Shown in pieces: positions 35,455 through 47,273 of a DNA stretch of 64,000 bases. The number at the start of each line of letters is the position of its first letter. The stretch's first letter is position 1. The position numbers were made by a program, and so were the translations under genes. Source of the stretch: Nissolia schottii. Taxonomy: Eukaryota; Streptophyta; Magnoliopsida; Fabales; Fabaceae. Under the pieces are notes generated by a model. That model worked only from the letters and a program-made list of their open reading frames with translations. It was not told where the DNA came from and did no database searches. The stretch lies in assembly GCA_003254905.1 (NCBI GenBank), contig QANU01048949.1, positions 229,176-293,175 of the forward strand. Reading direction: 5' to 3'.

Positions 35455-36141
35455 TTAAGAAGACATTGTCCTTGGAATCCCAGGACACAGGATATCCACA
35501 GCGAGTCTGATAATTGGTTCCTCTGTTGAGTCGGATGAATGTATTCTGCCGTTAGGTCCCATTGGTGAGGAAAATGAGTCTTCACTGCAGCAAGTTTCTT
35601 TCTCTGATGAGGCTTCTTTGCAATGAGGCTCATCTGGTGAGTACAATATGACATCGTGGGGGAGTTTGAAGCTTACCCTCTTCTGTGACTTACCACTAAA
35701 GCTTCTGATAATTGATGTTGAATATTCTGACATTTCTTCACTTTCTTGATGATGATGATTCATGAGTCTGTCCAAGCACAAACTGTTTTTGGCTTCACTT
35801 ATCATAGATCTATGGTGTTGATTTTGATTTAACCAAGGGTGCACCTTTTTCTTAGATTGCATAAATGCATAGCCAGAGGATTCACCTCTCTTGTGGTAGT
35901 CTGGACCTATCATCCACTCTCCTGGAGTCACAATATTCTTCTCAGGTTCCTCCTCTGTCTCTTTCTTTCTTTCCACCTTCTTGTGCAAGCTTCTTCGGTA
36001 CTCTCCCTTCCAACACTTGAGTTTGATAACCTCCTTGAACGATGATTCTGTCCCATCTCTTGATCTCTCATCTCTAGCACCATGTGACTTGGAATTTTGG
36101 TCTGATGTTGGGTGCCTAAGAGTGCAGAGCCTAGTACCCAT
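35455..36141 (-). CDS. Unknown plant protein, 228 aa, single exon
   Basis: Uninterrupted frame from MGTRLCTLRHPT to PGIPRTMSS. The protein is hydrophilic, rich in Ser, Lys and Glu, with no signal peptide or membrane segment. A basic/acidic segment (KKVERKKETEEEPEKN) lies near residue 55-70, and WMIGPDYHKRGESSGYAF and QKRVSFKLPHDVILYSPDEP look like short conserved motifs in otherwise disordered sequence. Its length, clean frame and ordinary codon use support a real gene. I cannot name a family, and its function is unknown. The region upstream (36142-36250) looks like a leader. Confidence 0.7.
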   Translation of the reverse strand: MGTRLCTLRHPTSDQNSKSHGARDERSRDGTESSFKEVIKLKCWKGEYRRSLHKKVERKKETEEEPEKNIVTPGEWMIGPDYHKRGESSGYAFMQSKKKVHPWLNQNQHHRSMISEAKNSLCLDRLMNHHHQESEEMSEYSTSIIRSFSGKSQKRVSFKLPHDVILYSPDEPHCKEASSEKETCCSEDSFSSPMGPNGRIHSSDSTEEPIIRLAVDILCPGIPRTMSS

Positions 36142-37546
36142 TTTGAGAAATCAAAAGAATGTTTCTGAAAGACTAAGTCTTGGAGAAGAACATAACGAAA
36201 TCAATGAGCTGATTCAGTATCTTTTTGGGGGCGTTTATATAAGGAATTATGAGACGGAGATGACTAGAGGAAGATGTGGATCTTCACGATCACAATAAGC
36301 AGCTTGGTTATTGTCAGTGTTGTGTTTTTCTAAGTACTCCTTATGTATGGTAATCAGCAGCTTGTTGGATTTTGACTTCATTTTCTTGTAGTTTTGAACT
36401 TGGTTGTTTGGTCATTCGGATGGCTATATGAGGACAACAACGTTAGTAAAGTAGTATATATCTCCATGGTTACAAAGAACACAGTTTCAAGGCTGATTCC
36501 CCCCATCCAATAATTTTGATGTAATCTAGTTTTGACAACATTTGGTGGTAAAAATGATGGTGTTAAATCACAAAAAGACAAATTACTAATAAGAAATAGG
36601 TGATTTGTTTTCCACGTTTAAGACAGAATCACGCCGTAGCAGGATATCATACATACATTTTTTTAAATATTTTTTTTATACAAAGCATAGGGGTTTAAAT
36701 AGATGACGATTGTTTTTTTAATGTAAACGAGAAAATTTCAAACAGCTTAGGATTATGTGGACGAGTCTTTGAATACGATTAAATGTGGCATGTGAAGAAA
36801 AAGAATAAAGCAAGATAGGTGTCGCTCTCTCTACGTCTACACCTTCTTATTCTTCCGTGTCCTATTTTATTAAAGACTTCCCAACATTTCTCTTCTTCCA
36901 CTCCATGCCCGATACCAGATCATAACAAATAATTATTATATTATTATCAATTATACTAAATTTTAATGATAATTGTAATGAAGTAAATTAGTTTCTAACG
37001 AAAACAAAAAAATATAATAGTCACAACAATTATGTTCTTTGATAATTGTTTGCCTAGAACCAATTTCTTGTAAGTAGCAGTGGGAAGTTAATAAAAGAAA
37101 ACAAGAAAAAGTTTTAGTAACAAAGGTTTCTATGTTGTGCTTTTGCTTTGCTCTGCTTTCTCTGTTCAATTCGCAACCACTATTCTTCTTCCTCTCGATT
37201 TCGAAGTCTCTCTTTCTCATTCGGCATAACCAAGCCACGTTTCGTGCTTTCCAACTATCTCTAATATAAAGATAGCTCGTGTGTGTGTGTATATATTAGC
37301 CATTTACTATATGTTAGATTATGTTTTGTATTCAGGAAGTTGGATGTCAGAGATGTGATAGATAAAGTAAATGGCCGGTTGTGCATAGAACATTATGCTG
37401 AATGAAACTCGCATGTTAAATTATGTCAAACCTATGCAAAGGAGTTTATTTGATTTTGTGTCATTTATTTTGCAGGTGTCAATTTGTGACTTCACGTGTC
37501 CTTTTTTGCATTTTCTTTCAAATGGGTAAATTCTGATTGAAGAACT
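36142..37546. other. Divergent upstream region
   Basis: Promoter region shared by the minus-strand unknown gene and the plus-strand CDS pseudogene. It contains a (GT)n run near 37280-37293. No gene is supported. Confidence 0.4.
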
Positions 37547-40500
37547 ATGGAGAAGGATCCTAGTAGTAGTAGCAGTGCCTCATCAGCTCCCAGTGGTCGA
37601 ATCAGGCACCGAAAATGCTCGAATGAGGTTAACTGTTTAAATTTTGGGTGTCTCACTTTAAAACATCTTTTACATCAGTGCCTTTCATGTTGAAGTTTAT
37701 GGTAACAATATTGTGGATGATCCTGAAATTTGAAGAGAACTTAAAAATTGCCAAGTAGTTCTATCTAGGTGAGGAACACACGAGTTGCAAGAAAGATCAT
37801 TTGAAAAAAAAAAAAAAACCAAGTTAGGATCTTTTTCAAGTAGTATTGAGTTTTCAATTACGTTATCGTGATTTGTGACCATAGATGAACTTGTTTTGTA
37901 ATAATTTCAACGATGTGGGAACTGAATTCCAGTATTGATCAGGAAAAGTTTCTGTATGCTATTTGATGGTGATTTGTTTGATAACATCTTTATGTCAGGT
38001 TATGCCGGAGGTTAGCAAAGCTAAGGGAAGCCATTTACTTCTTGATGATAAAAGCAAATACAAGTCCATGTTGGTTCGTGCATATTCGTCCATTTGGATG
38101 GTTGGTGGCTTTGGGCTAATAATCTATATGGGTCATCTCTATATAACAGCTATGGTGGTTGTTATCCAAATCTTTATGGCAAGAGAGCTTTTCAATCTAC
38201 TCAGGAGAGCTAATGAAGATAGACAGCTGCCATGATTTAGGCTATTAAATTGGTATTTCTTGCAAAATCATTGCCCCTAGCACTTTAATTTATTAGGGCG
38301 ATAATTTTTTTGCTAACTTATTTAATAATCCATTATGTGTGTCATTTTTCATTGGAACTTGTTCATTTTTTAACCATTGCAGGCACTTCTTCTTCTCTGC
38401 AATGTTATTTATGGGCGTATTCTGAGTCAACGCCTTGTTAACACAGTTACATCAGACAAAGTTTTATATAAGCTAGTGAGCAGCCTTATAAAGTATCATA
38501 TGGTTATCTGCTACTCTTTGTACATTGCAGGTAACTTATGCTTATCAATTTTGTCCTTTGATGTTCATTGCAAGTGTTTGTTCCATATGCATACCAAATT
38601 ACATGCTAATTGTTTTAGGATTTTGGCTTTTTCTGGCTTCCTTTTTTCAAAAAAAGAAAGAAAGAAACTATTGCATGGATACTAATACTTTGATTATCTT
38701 CCCTTTTCATGATTGGGATCAGGATTTATGTGGTTCATTCTCACATTAAAGAAGAAGGTGTACAAGTATCAATTTGGGCAGTATGCTTGGACACATGATT
38801 CTGTTTGTTGTACTTGCGTTCTCCTTCACTGTGGCAAGCATTTTTGAACGGATTTTCTGGTACGTCATTAATGAATATCTTACAATTATGTTGAGAAATT
38901 TTCTGGAGTAGCTTTTGAGGATGTTCTTTTGCTTTATGCCGCACTTCATGGTGTGCCATTTCTTATCCAATGAACAACTGTTGAGGCTGGGTTCATTGAA
39001 TGTCAATATTTTATGGTCGTTGGTACCATATAAATCATCGTAAATAACAGTTGAGGCGAAAGGATTACATATTTCTCATCTTGTTGTATCATGAATTATG
39101 CGCTATCTTGAGTGCCTTCTAGTATTTTATTTTCGCCCTCAGTTTTTGCTTCAAACTATCAGATTTATCTAGTTAATATCACCCTAGCATCAATTGATTG
39201 TTGAGATTAGTACATATATTCTTTTCCCTAGTCAATAAGATGCTTATCGGCATATTTTAAATGCTCAGAAAGTGATGTTCTGTGTTCATATATTTGATCT
39301 GACACTGATACTTTTATCCTGGTAAAAGATGCCACCATCTCTCTTTTGTAGTTTGAGTAGTTCTATACTTGAAAATTGGCAATCATATACTTAATGTTAA
39401 TGCTCGGCCTGTTGCCTCTTACACATGGACTTACTGTACAGGTTTCTTCTCCCAGCAAAACTTATTATCATTAATGACATAGCTGCTTATTTCTTTGGTT
39501 TCTTCTTCGGAAGAACTCCTTTGATCCAATTATCTCCAAAGAAAACTTGGGGGCATCCTTTACCACCATTATTTCTGCATTCCTGGTCCCTGTCATTGAA
39601 CACTGCCTATATGAACTCTAGAAAAGCTTGATCAAATTAAATGCTTGTCTCCATATTCAAATAATATGTAAAACATCCCTTGCAGCTTGCGAACATCTGT
39701 GGCTAACATGTCCAAGGAAGGTAGCTATGTGATGGACCATAACAATTTGATGTCGATATTTTGTAAGGCATTACTTGAAATAATATGCAGGACTTATCAA
39801 CTCATTGGCTTCACTGTGATCCTGGTCGGCTATAACAGGATGCATTCTACTATGTATAATCCTTGTAGCAGGATGTTTAAATCGCAACTTGCGACATTAT
39901 ATCTTGTCTTGGTGTAGTTTCCGTGGAAAGAGATATCAATCCTACCAGTTCAGTGGCATGCTTTGTGTCTTGGATTGTTTGCTTCCATAATTGCCCCTTT
40001 CAAAATAAAGGTCTTCCCTTGGTACTTGTGTTTTTATAATCAGCAAATATCAACCATTTAGGTCCTAGTTATTAACAGTTTTGCTACGCATTCCCATTAT
40101 ACAGGACTTTGGTGGTGATAGTATTCCTGGCCATGGTGGAATTACTGATAGACTGGATTGCCAGGTAAAGAGACTCTTGATACGTCAATCTACAAATTTC
40201 TATTTTAAATTTTGCTAACATCTCTACTTCGTACCTAACATTTCCCCCTTCTTTACATGCTTCTAATATACTATTTGTAATCAAGATTTGACTTTCTTTT
40301 ATTTTCGGATTTGATGGTCATGGCTGTCTTCGCCTACATATACCATCAATCATTTGTCGCTCCGCAAAGTGTCTCAATTGAAACTATTTTGGATCAGGTA
40401 TATGCTTATTTCCTTATCTATTTTACTTTGTATTTCTATTAGATTAGATCAGTATCTTGAAAAATGTTGTATGGATGGTGCTGCTCAATTCAGATCCTGA

Positions 40501-40583
40501 TCAACCTATCATTCGAAGAACAACAAGCTCTATATAGGAGGCTTGGGGAAATTTTGCAAGAGGTGATTCGAAAGCAGTCTTAG
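37547..40583 (+). pseudogene. CDP-diacylglycerol synthase (phosphatidate cytidylyltransferase) pseudogene
   Basis: The exon order of a eukaryotic CDS gene is recognisable: MEKDPSSSSS start, [162 protein letters not shown] and FEEQQALYRRLG. Breaks include TGA in place of Gly after RQLP (38233), a frame shift near 38405, another near 38795 (before the expected ILFVVLAF), about 13 bases lost after KKTW (39550) and a deletion near 39690. The GGFFASGFKRAF part of the catalytic signature is absent near 40000, and the splice acceptor before 40313 lacks AG. The enzyme makes CDP-DAG for phospholipid synthesis; this copy cannot. Assembly error would not easily explain so many lesions. Confidence 0.88.
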
Positions 40584-41849
40584 ATCAATGATCAGTTGTA
40601 CATCCCGTTAGCTTTTACCGTATTCCTTCATTTACATAGGGGAATTGGAGCAATACCTTGTACATGCCAATTTTAGTTCAACGAGTCAAAGCTCAAGGCA
40701 GCCATCAAGTAATAGTATATTTGCTATTAGTGCTTCCTCAATATTACTCGCTCTTGCAAACCCATTGCTTACTCAATTGCAATAATCGGCAATACATCGT
40801 TATAACGCTTCAGTAAAGACGTAGCAAAGCAAATATTGTGTGAACAGAACGCAGACTACAAAGTTATATTCTCACTGCTTTAGCAATAGTTCTTACGATT
40901 TTGTTTCTGCTCTGTTATTCGTCATTTCTTTTCCCACGTTGTGCAGATATTATTATTATTATTATTACTACAAATAACATTACTCATTATTATTTCTACA
41001 ACTCACCGCGTTCAAATTTGGTTGGAGACCTCTAGATTCCGTTGTTTAAAGAGCAACGGACTTCTAACTTGTAAGCAACTACAAATAAACTAATCATGCT
41101 CCAAATATTAACAGCAGGTCAAAGCAGGCAAATTATTGAAGTTAGTTTATCCGAATTCATTCCAGTTACATATAACAAGATATGTATAACGCAAGAATCC
41201 AGTCTTCGCCGAAGCTTACATTCAATTTCACCATCAACGGCAATTGAATTCAAGTCAGGCCCAGCACTTTCTTTCTATAAACAACTAAAGAGTAGCGTAA
41301 CTCAAACCGTTAATGAAATATATGGATTACATTTCCAACAGCATAAACACAAGAATACCAACTAGCCTACAGATCATCATAACAAAAGGCACGGATACAT
41401 AAATCACATAACAAAAGTGCCAACTCTCCGAAGGAAAAATGCCCAGTAAAAGCAACAGCAAGCTGTGTGACATTTAAAAGCGCTCCAAAAACAAGTTAGT
41501 AATTAACTCAAAAATGAACCTGAATAGGGTAACACAAGACAATTACACAATTAGAATGTGAGAATTCATTCAACTGAGAGCCCAATAACCACCACTGCAG
41601 CAAAACTATGTTTCTGGTCGTCATAAAAATTTTAGATCTAAAAAAGACATGGCTCAAGAAAGTATCCACGGGATAAATATGGTACATGTCCTACTTCTAG
41701 CACGAAATATATAAATAATAAACCATCATTTAAGCCAATCTAAGCCAAAAAAAAAAAAAAAAACTGAGAAGATAACACAAAGGCTAACAACTTATCTTGC
41801 CAAAATGTTATATGACAAAGAAGCTTCCTTCTTTGTCTACAAATTTCTC
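40584..41849. other. Spacer between convergent CDS pseudogene and ceramidase
   Basis: It includes the probable 3' UTR of the ceramidase and an (ATT)n run near 40949-40970. A poly-A tract at 41745-41762 is present. No gene is seen. Confidence 0.5.
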
Positions 41850-43121
41850 TCACTGGCTTTTTGGTTTCTCTATCTTCACATAGGGTAAAACACCCATCAA
41901 GCGAACAACTTTTGGAGACCATCCACGCTGTTGAGCACGGCAAAACATCAAGAATGCATTCGCAAAGTATGAACTCAAACCCATGAAAACATGCCACCAA
42001 GCATGACCCTGTGGGTTAATAGGCCAACGAGATATCTCCTTGCAGAATACACGATCAAGGGCATAAAACAAACCACCTAATACAAGAGTAGCTACAGATA
42101 GCTTCGCAAGCCGCTTGGCAGAAACATCTTGAGTGTAAATGTAATACTTGTACATTCTCGGAATGCATAGGAGACAGAGAACGACAAAATGCACTTTGAA
42201 GCCAATATCAAAATGGAACACCGCATGGGCAATGGCAAAACCAGCACCATACAGAAAGAGAAAGATGGGCATTGTACTGCGGTAATGCCAATCTGGAGAA
42301 TGGAGGATGTACATGTACAGCAGCACCTCCCATACCATTGGAGTTTCATCACTTTGCTGTTGCCTAAATTAAAGTGCAACATCTGAACAATAAATAGTCA
42401 TCCAAAACAGAGAAACATTGAATTATTGATGAACAAACTAAATCAAACTACCCATTCTTATAAGCGACTTGCACCATAGCAACCTAGTAGTATTTATCAA
42501 CAGAAGAATGTTACTGAGGACTATTAATTCTTAGGGAACACTCATGGATTAATAAGTGAAGGAAGAATTGTTTTGGGGGGAGGGGGGAGTAAATTTATGG
42601 CCATGTTAATAGTGTGCTGAGCCAAAAGACCTATTCCATATTCTGATGCAATATTTCTCATGATAACATGTGGACAGGGACTAGGGTATGAAGATATATC
42701 CCTTGCAAACACCTTAAATCTGAACTCTTCGATTATGTAACAAACATTTCTAAGAAAATTCATTTGGTATAATGCAAAGTAACTTGAAATAAAATGGAAC
42801 CAATTAGAGAAGCAAAACTAAACTTATAAAAACTAATGCAAAAGAAATAATGTAGATCAAAACTTACACATGTTGCAGTGTGGCGTGGTACAACATGCTT
42901 CCAAGGGCAAGTGTCATATTCGATACATGAAGAACACTAAATCTTTTCTCAAATCGCTGTCTAACGGCATTTATAAGCCCAATCAGAGCCAAAAGAATTG
43001 TAGGAGTGTTGGAGATGGTGTTATAAAATTCTGCAATGTAAGATGATTGTACATAGTTTTCTTCACAACACCCTTTGGCGGATGTTACTGGACCCCAGAA
43101 GCTGGATATAGTTTTTGCCAT
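41850..43121 (-). CDS. Alkaline ceramidase (ACER type)
   Basis: Two exons, 43121-42868 and 42363-41850, give 255 aa joined as LQHVQQQSDE with a GTAAGT donor. The enzyme hydrolyses ceramide or phytoceramide to a sphingoid base and fatty acid in ER/Golgi membranes. About seven hydrophobic segments are present. Family catalytic positions are present: Ser75 and His79 in SMLYH, Asp90 in QQQSDETPM, and the zinc-ligand pair His205 and His209 in HAWWH. The C-terminus PYVKIEKPKSQ is typical of plant members, and the length matches the family (about 255). It resembles Arabidopsis At4g22330 (AtCES1/ACER, from memory). A 5' UTR intron is likely upstream. Confidence 0.95.
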
Positions 43122-44340
43122 TCTCCTCTACAGCCTGATTATCTGTTTATACGTATTTTGCAGCTGCAGAGCAATCGAAAAAATCCTGCAAAACATGTGG
43201 CAAATCACCAAAATCCAATCAATCACACAGCTTGTTTATTGGGATCAAAGAAACCCATGCATGAACATGTTCATTCACAAGGAAAATAAGATAAACATCA
43301 ACATATCGTATAAAACAAAACAGAATGTAGCCCTCACACACTAGTTCCAAGTTCGGAGTGCTACTACAAGTCTCCGGCAAAGTATTCAGAGTATCAATAT
43401 AGAACCCATGAGGATCTAAATATGAATCACACTACCTTACAACAATAACTAGGTAGATAGAGAAACCTCAAAATGCACACTGGAGAGTTGAAAAATAGTA
43501 ATTGCAATGTGGATATTTGATTTATAATAAAAACATACACACCTGAAGATATGTACATCTAAGGCATGCACCCTTGACTAGTACGGATCATATGTTAAAT
43601 TCAAAAACGAAAATAAAGTAAAATAAAAAATAAAATCAATAGATGAAAACTGAAACGGATCCACAATGGCTTGATTCCACAATAGCAAGAGACAGAGTAA
43701 ACTCTGCAATGTCCAAATACACCTTAACATGCCTAAATCAAAAGAGGTGAAAAATTGGATGGGACATGGAACGATAAAAAAAATAACTCAACTAGAAAAA
43801 TTGAGCATTCAATTATGTTGAGAGGATTCAAGTTCAAGTATATCGAATAAGGAATAGAATCCAAGGGGAACATTATTCGGAAGGTGGTGACTGACTGTGT
43901 ATTCAGATTGGCGCGAACTCTCTCTGATCAGCACCGACAGCGAGGCAAATCGAAGATTGATTTGGGAAGCAGAGACCAAAAAAGAAAAAGAAGCATGGGG
44001 CATTAATTTGTGTGAAAGTAATTTATGAACGCAAAGAGAGCTCGCGTTGATGGAAATCAGGTGAGTAGAAGCGAAAGGAGAAGGGGAAGCAGAAATCAAA
44101 CCTGGAATCTGATTCTGAATGTTGCGATTCTGGGAATGGAGGGAACAGAAAGCACACACCCTGCTGTTGCAGTGTCTCGACCGCGTAGGACAACGCAACG
44201 GAACGCGTGAATCACAAATCCAAAACGCATAACCCACGGCGAATTCCCATTCCCAATTCCAATTCCAATTCCAACGATGCCCAACCCTACGGTGTGGAAT
44301 CTGGATTGCAACGAAACGGCACACTTTACTTGCCGTATTA
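43122..44340 (-). promoter_or_regulatory. Ceramidase leader, probable UTR intron and promoter
   Basis: A polypyrimidine-rich acceptor-like site ending CAG lies just upstream of the ATG on the minus strand, and a GC-richer block (about 43900-44320) looks like a transcribed 5' UTR exon. That block carries a short hexamer repeat of CCAATT type (about 44250-44275). The 171-codon frame there is treated as non-coding. Confidence 0.4.
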
Positions 44341-46466
44341 TTCGTTAATGTGATATGTGATATAGGGTCGGTTCGGGTCGGTAATGTGGTCTGGCCCAGT
44401 ATTCTGTCAGCCCTTAAATTTTCGCTTCGGGCTAGTTGTTGACCGAAGCCAGGTCCAACTTAGTCTAACACTTTTTTTCTTTTTGAGTAATCTTGCTTTT
44501 ACTCGAAAAAGTCTATTTTATGGCATGCCCTATTAAGAAAAGGCGGTTTATCGATTTGTCGAGCCATAAATGATTGATTTATAGGATTTCTTAATGGTTT
44601 TTTAATCCACATAAACGCTAATTTTTTAGAGTAGGTTTATTCATAACTTCACATATCTAAACATTTAAAAAAAATGAAAATGAATAATATTAAATAACAA
44701 ATGAAGCATAAGATATAAGATTTGAATTAGAGCAATTATTTAGAAATGTTTTTAAGAAATGAGATTTTTTTCATAAGAAAGAAATTATATTGTTTGTAAG
44801 AAATGAGATTGCTCCTATATAAAAAATTAATGGAATTGTTCTGCGGATAATTAGATTAATGAAGTTGAAGCACTTTGTGCCTGCCATTATTAACAGTTTG
44901 TGAAATTTTTAAACAATTTTGGGCGGTTACATAAACCAAAAATCGAAAACGGCTGTATTCAAATTTCAAAATACTTTGTGAAATATGAATAAGTAAAAAA
45001 CAGGAGTATAATTGGAAAAAAAATGTGGTCATGGACAGTTAAAAATCTTTGACACGTTTATAGAAGTACAGATAATTGCGTCACTTGTATATTCCAATAT
45101 CAATCAATAAAAGGAAATCCTCGTTAAAAAATAAAAATAAAAATAAAAGGGAAATTGAGTTTGGAGTACTTGGAAATCCTCTGCAGCATGCAAATGTTAA
45201 GGCAAAGACTACAGATAGACCTCAACTCAAAGCATGGGGATACTCGGTTTAGATTCATTGAACCTGGTCTCATCTTATTCCATATACTAATTACTAGTAT
45301 ACTATAATAATACTAGCAGCACTTTCTTGTTCTTGAGTGAAGTCACAGGGCGACCAATTTCCACGTCGCATGAAAGGGATAGATACCCACAAGACAACTG
45401 TGGATTCGGATAGAAAAGTAGCACGAGATTTGGGTGAGGTTTGGCAATGTTGTGGCGTTAAAAGTTGTTAAGTTTTTTGGGTTAATTAAAGGTTGCTGTG
45501 AAAATGCTATAATAGTATTGTTTGGTAAAATAATATAAAAATTATTTTTAATAAGCACAAGACATATAAGAATAGTGTTTGATAAATATATTATTAAGTT
45601 ATTTTAAAATATAAAATAATTATAATAGATATAAATAATAAAAGATTATTTCTATTTCAATGTTTAATTAATTATTAAATGACAAAAATAGAATTTTATT
45701 AAAGTTTAAAATTATTTAAATTTTTTAAATTTTGAAGAGTCAGAGTCAACTCTAAAAAGTTTCTTTTAAGAGTTTCAAAAACACCATTAATTCTAAAAAA
45801 TCACAAATAAAACTTTTTCAACTTTTCTATTTACTAAACATAAAAAAAATAGTTGCTCTTTCACAATTCACGTTGAATATATATGTTATTATTGATGTGT
45901 TTTATTGGCTGCTGATTTTTTTGGATACATTATTGGTTGCTGATTATAGATGTGTTTTTAATATAATTCATTTAGATTAGCACATATTAAAAGGTTTAAA
46001 TAAAAAAATCCTATAAAAAATCTATTTAATGTTTTTTTCATTTCGAATGAATATTTTAAATTTTGTGAAGAAAAAAATGTAGATTAATTCTTACTAATGT
46101 AATAGTCTGTTCTGGGCACGAGAATTACATAACATTAAAAAGTAAAATATTAAGATAGAATGCCTTTTTTTTATCTCTCACCATTTTAATAGGGGACAAC
46201 TTTTCACCATTCACAAAAAAGAGACATATTAACTTCTGTTACTTTGTCATTTTTAAACTTAATAAAACTGCACATGTGGATTGTTAACTCTTTGAGCGTT
46301 AACTACACTGTGACAATAATATGACGTTGTTTTGGGCTTTTCACACCATGAAAATGACGTCATTCAATAAGTTACAACCTTAACCTAACATCACGCCCGT
46401 ATAGAATGACGTTGATTTCATGGTGACAAAATGACGTAGTTTCTGTGTCACAATAGAGTTAACGGG
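44341..46466. other. Intergenic DNA
   Basis: AT-rich. No gene or well-defined element was recognised before the SINE. Confidence 0.5.
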
Positions 46467-46482
46467 TTATCTGAAAGAGTTT

Positions 46483-46668
46483 TTTTTTTAGGTTGCCTAC
46501 CCAGTATCCAAGGCTTTGCCTTGACTAATTCGGGTCGACCCGAGTTGCGCACCTGGCTATGGCGGGTGAGTCTCCCAACGGGGATAACTGCGTACACAAG
46601 GTCTCGAACTCGGGACCTTGCTTAAGCGATACCAACCCGCTTACCACTTGGACCAACTCCCGTTGGTA
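46483..46668 (-). mobile_element. tRNA-derived SINE
   Basis: Read on the minus strand, the 186-bp element starts ACCAACGGGAGTTGGTCCAA and has a box A-like TGGTCCAAGTGGTAAG. About 35 bases on is a box B-like GAGTTCGAGACC, as in a tRNA gene. A body of about 110 bases follows and it ends in a short A tract. It is flanked by 16-bp direct repeats with one mismatch (GTTATCTGAAAGAGTT at 46467-46482 and GTTATCTCAAAGAGTT at 46669-46684). Pol III promoter, poly-A tail and long target duplication together identify a SINE mobilised by a LINE. Confidence 0.92.
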
Positions 46669-47273
46669 GTTATCTCAAAGAGTTAATAGTGTATGTGTTG
46701 ATTTCCCAATAAATGCATGTTGTGTTTGCTTTGCTTTCCACATATACGTGTGTAGGGAAAAAAAAAGGAGTAGTTGTAGGAGTAACGATGACATACCAAT
46801 GAAAAAATAAATTAATATTATTATTAGAATTAGCAGTATTGTTAATGTTCTATCATTCATAATGTTCAATTTCTTCATCTAACATGCGTCTAGATGTGTT
46901 TTCTCTAGTTGAACTATCACATAAAGTTGACAAATTTATGGCAATTAAAGGTTACTTGTGTCTTCATTTAAAAATAAAAGTGAAGATTTTTTTATCTAAT
47001 TGGAGCAAACATAGTAAGATGAAGTTTCGTAATAAGATGATGAAGAGAAATAAGATAAAAAGAAGATAAAAAGAGTTTGATGAAAGTATGAAAATTATTT
47101 GACAGAAAGATAGAGAGAAGGAGAAAGGAAAATTCGAGTGAGAAAGAGATGAACGTATGAGAATTATTTTAACATTAAAAAAATCAATTGTGCGCCATAT
47201 ATAACATTGGAATTCAGCAAGGCAATAGGTGTGGTTGACCATAAACCATAGGTAACAAAGTTGTATTAATTAT

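Noticed and set aside
37547..40583. Intact CDS gene with unusual introns
   Set aside because: No choice of GT-AG junctions restores the frame shifts inside exons, the TGA at 38233, or the missing catalytic segment.
43809..44324. 171-codon minus-strand frame upstream of the ceramidase
   Set aside because: Composition is erratic (WNWNWNWEWE from a hexamer repeat), no family resemblance, and its position fits the ceramidase leader.
46483..46668. Possible tRNA gene
   Set aside because: Box A- and B-like sequences exist, but the body is too long, ends in an A tract and has target duplications, so it is a SINE.
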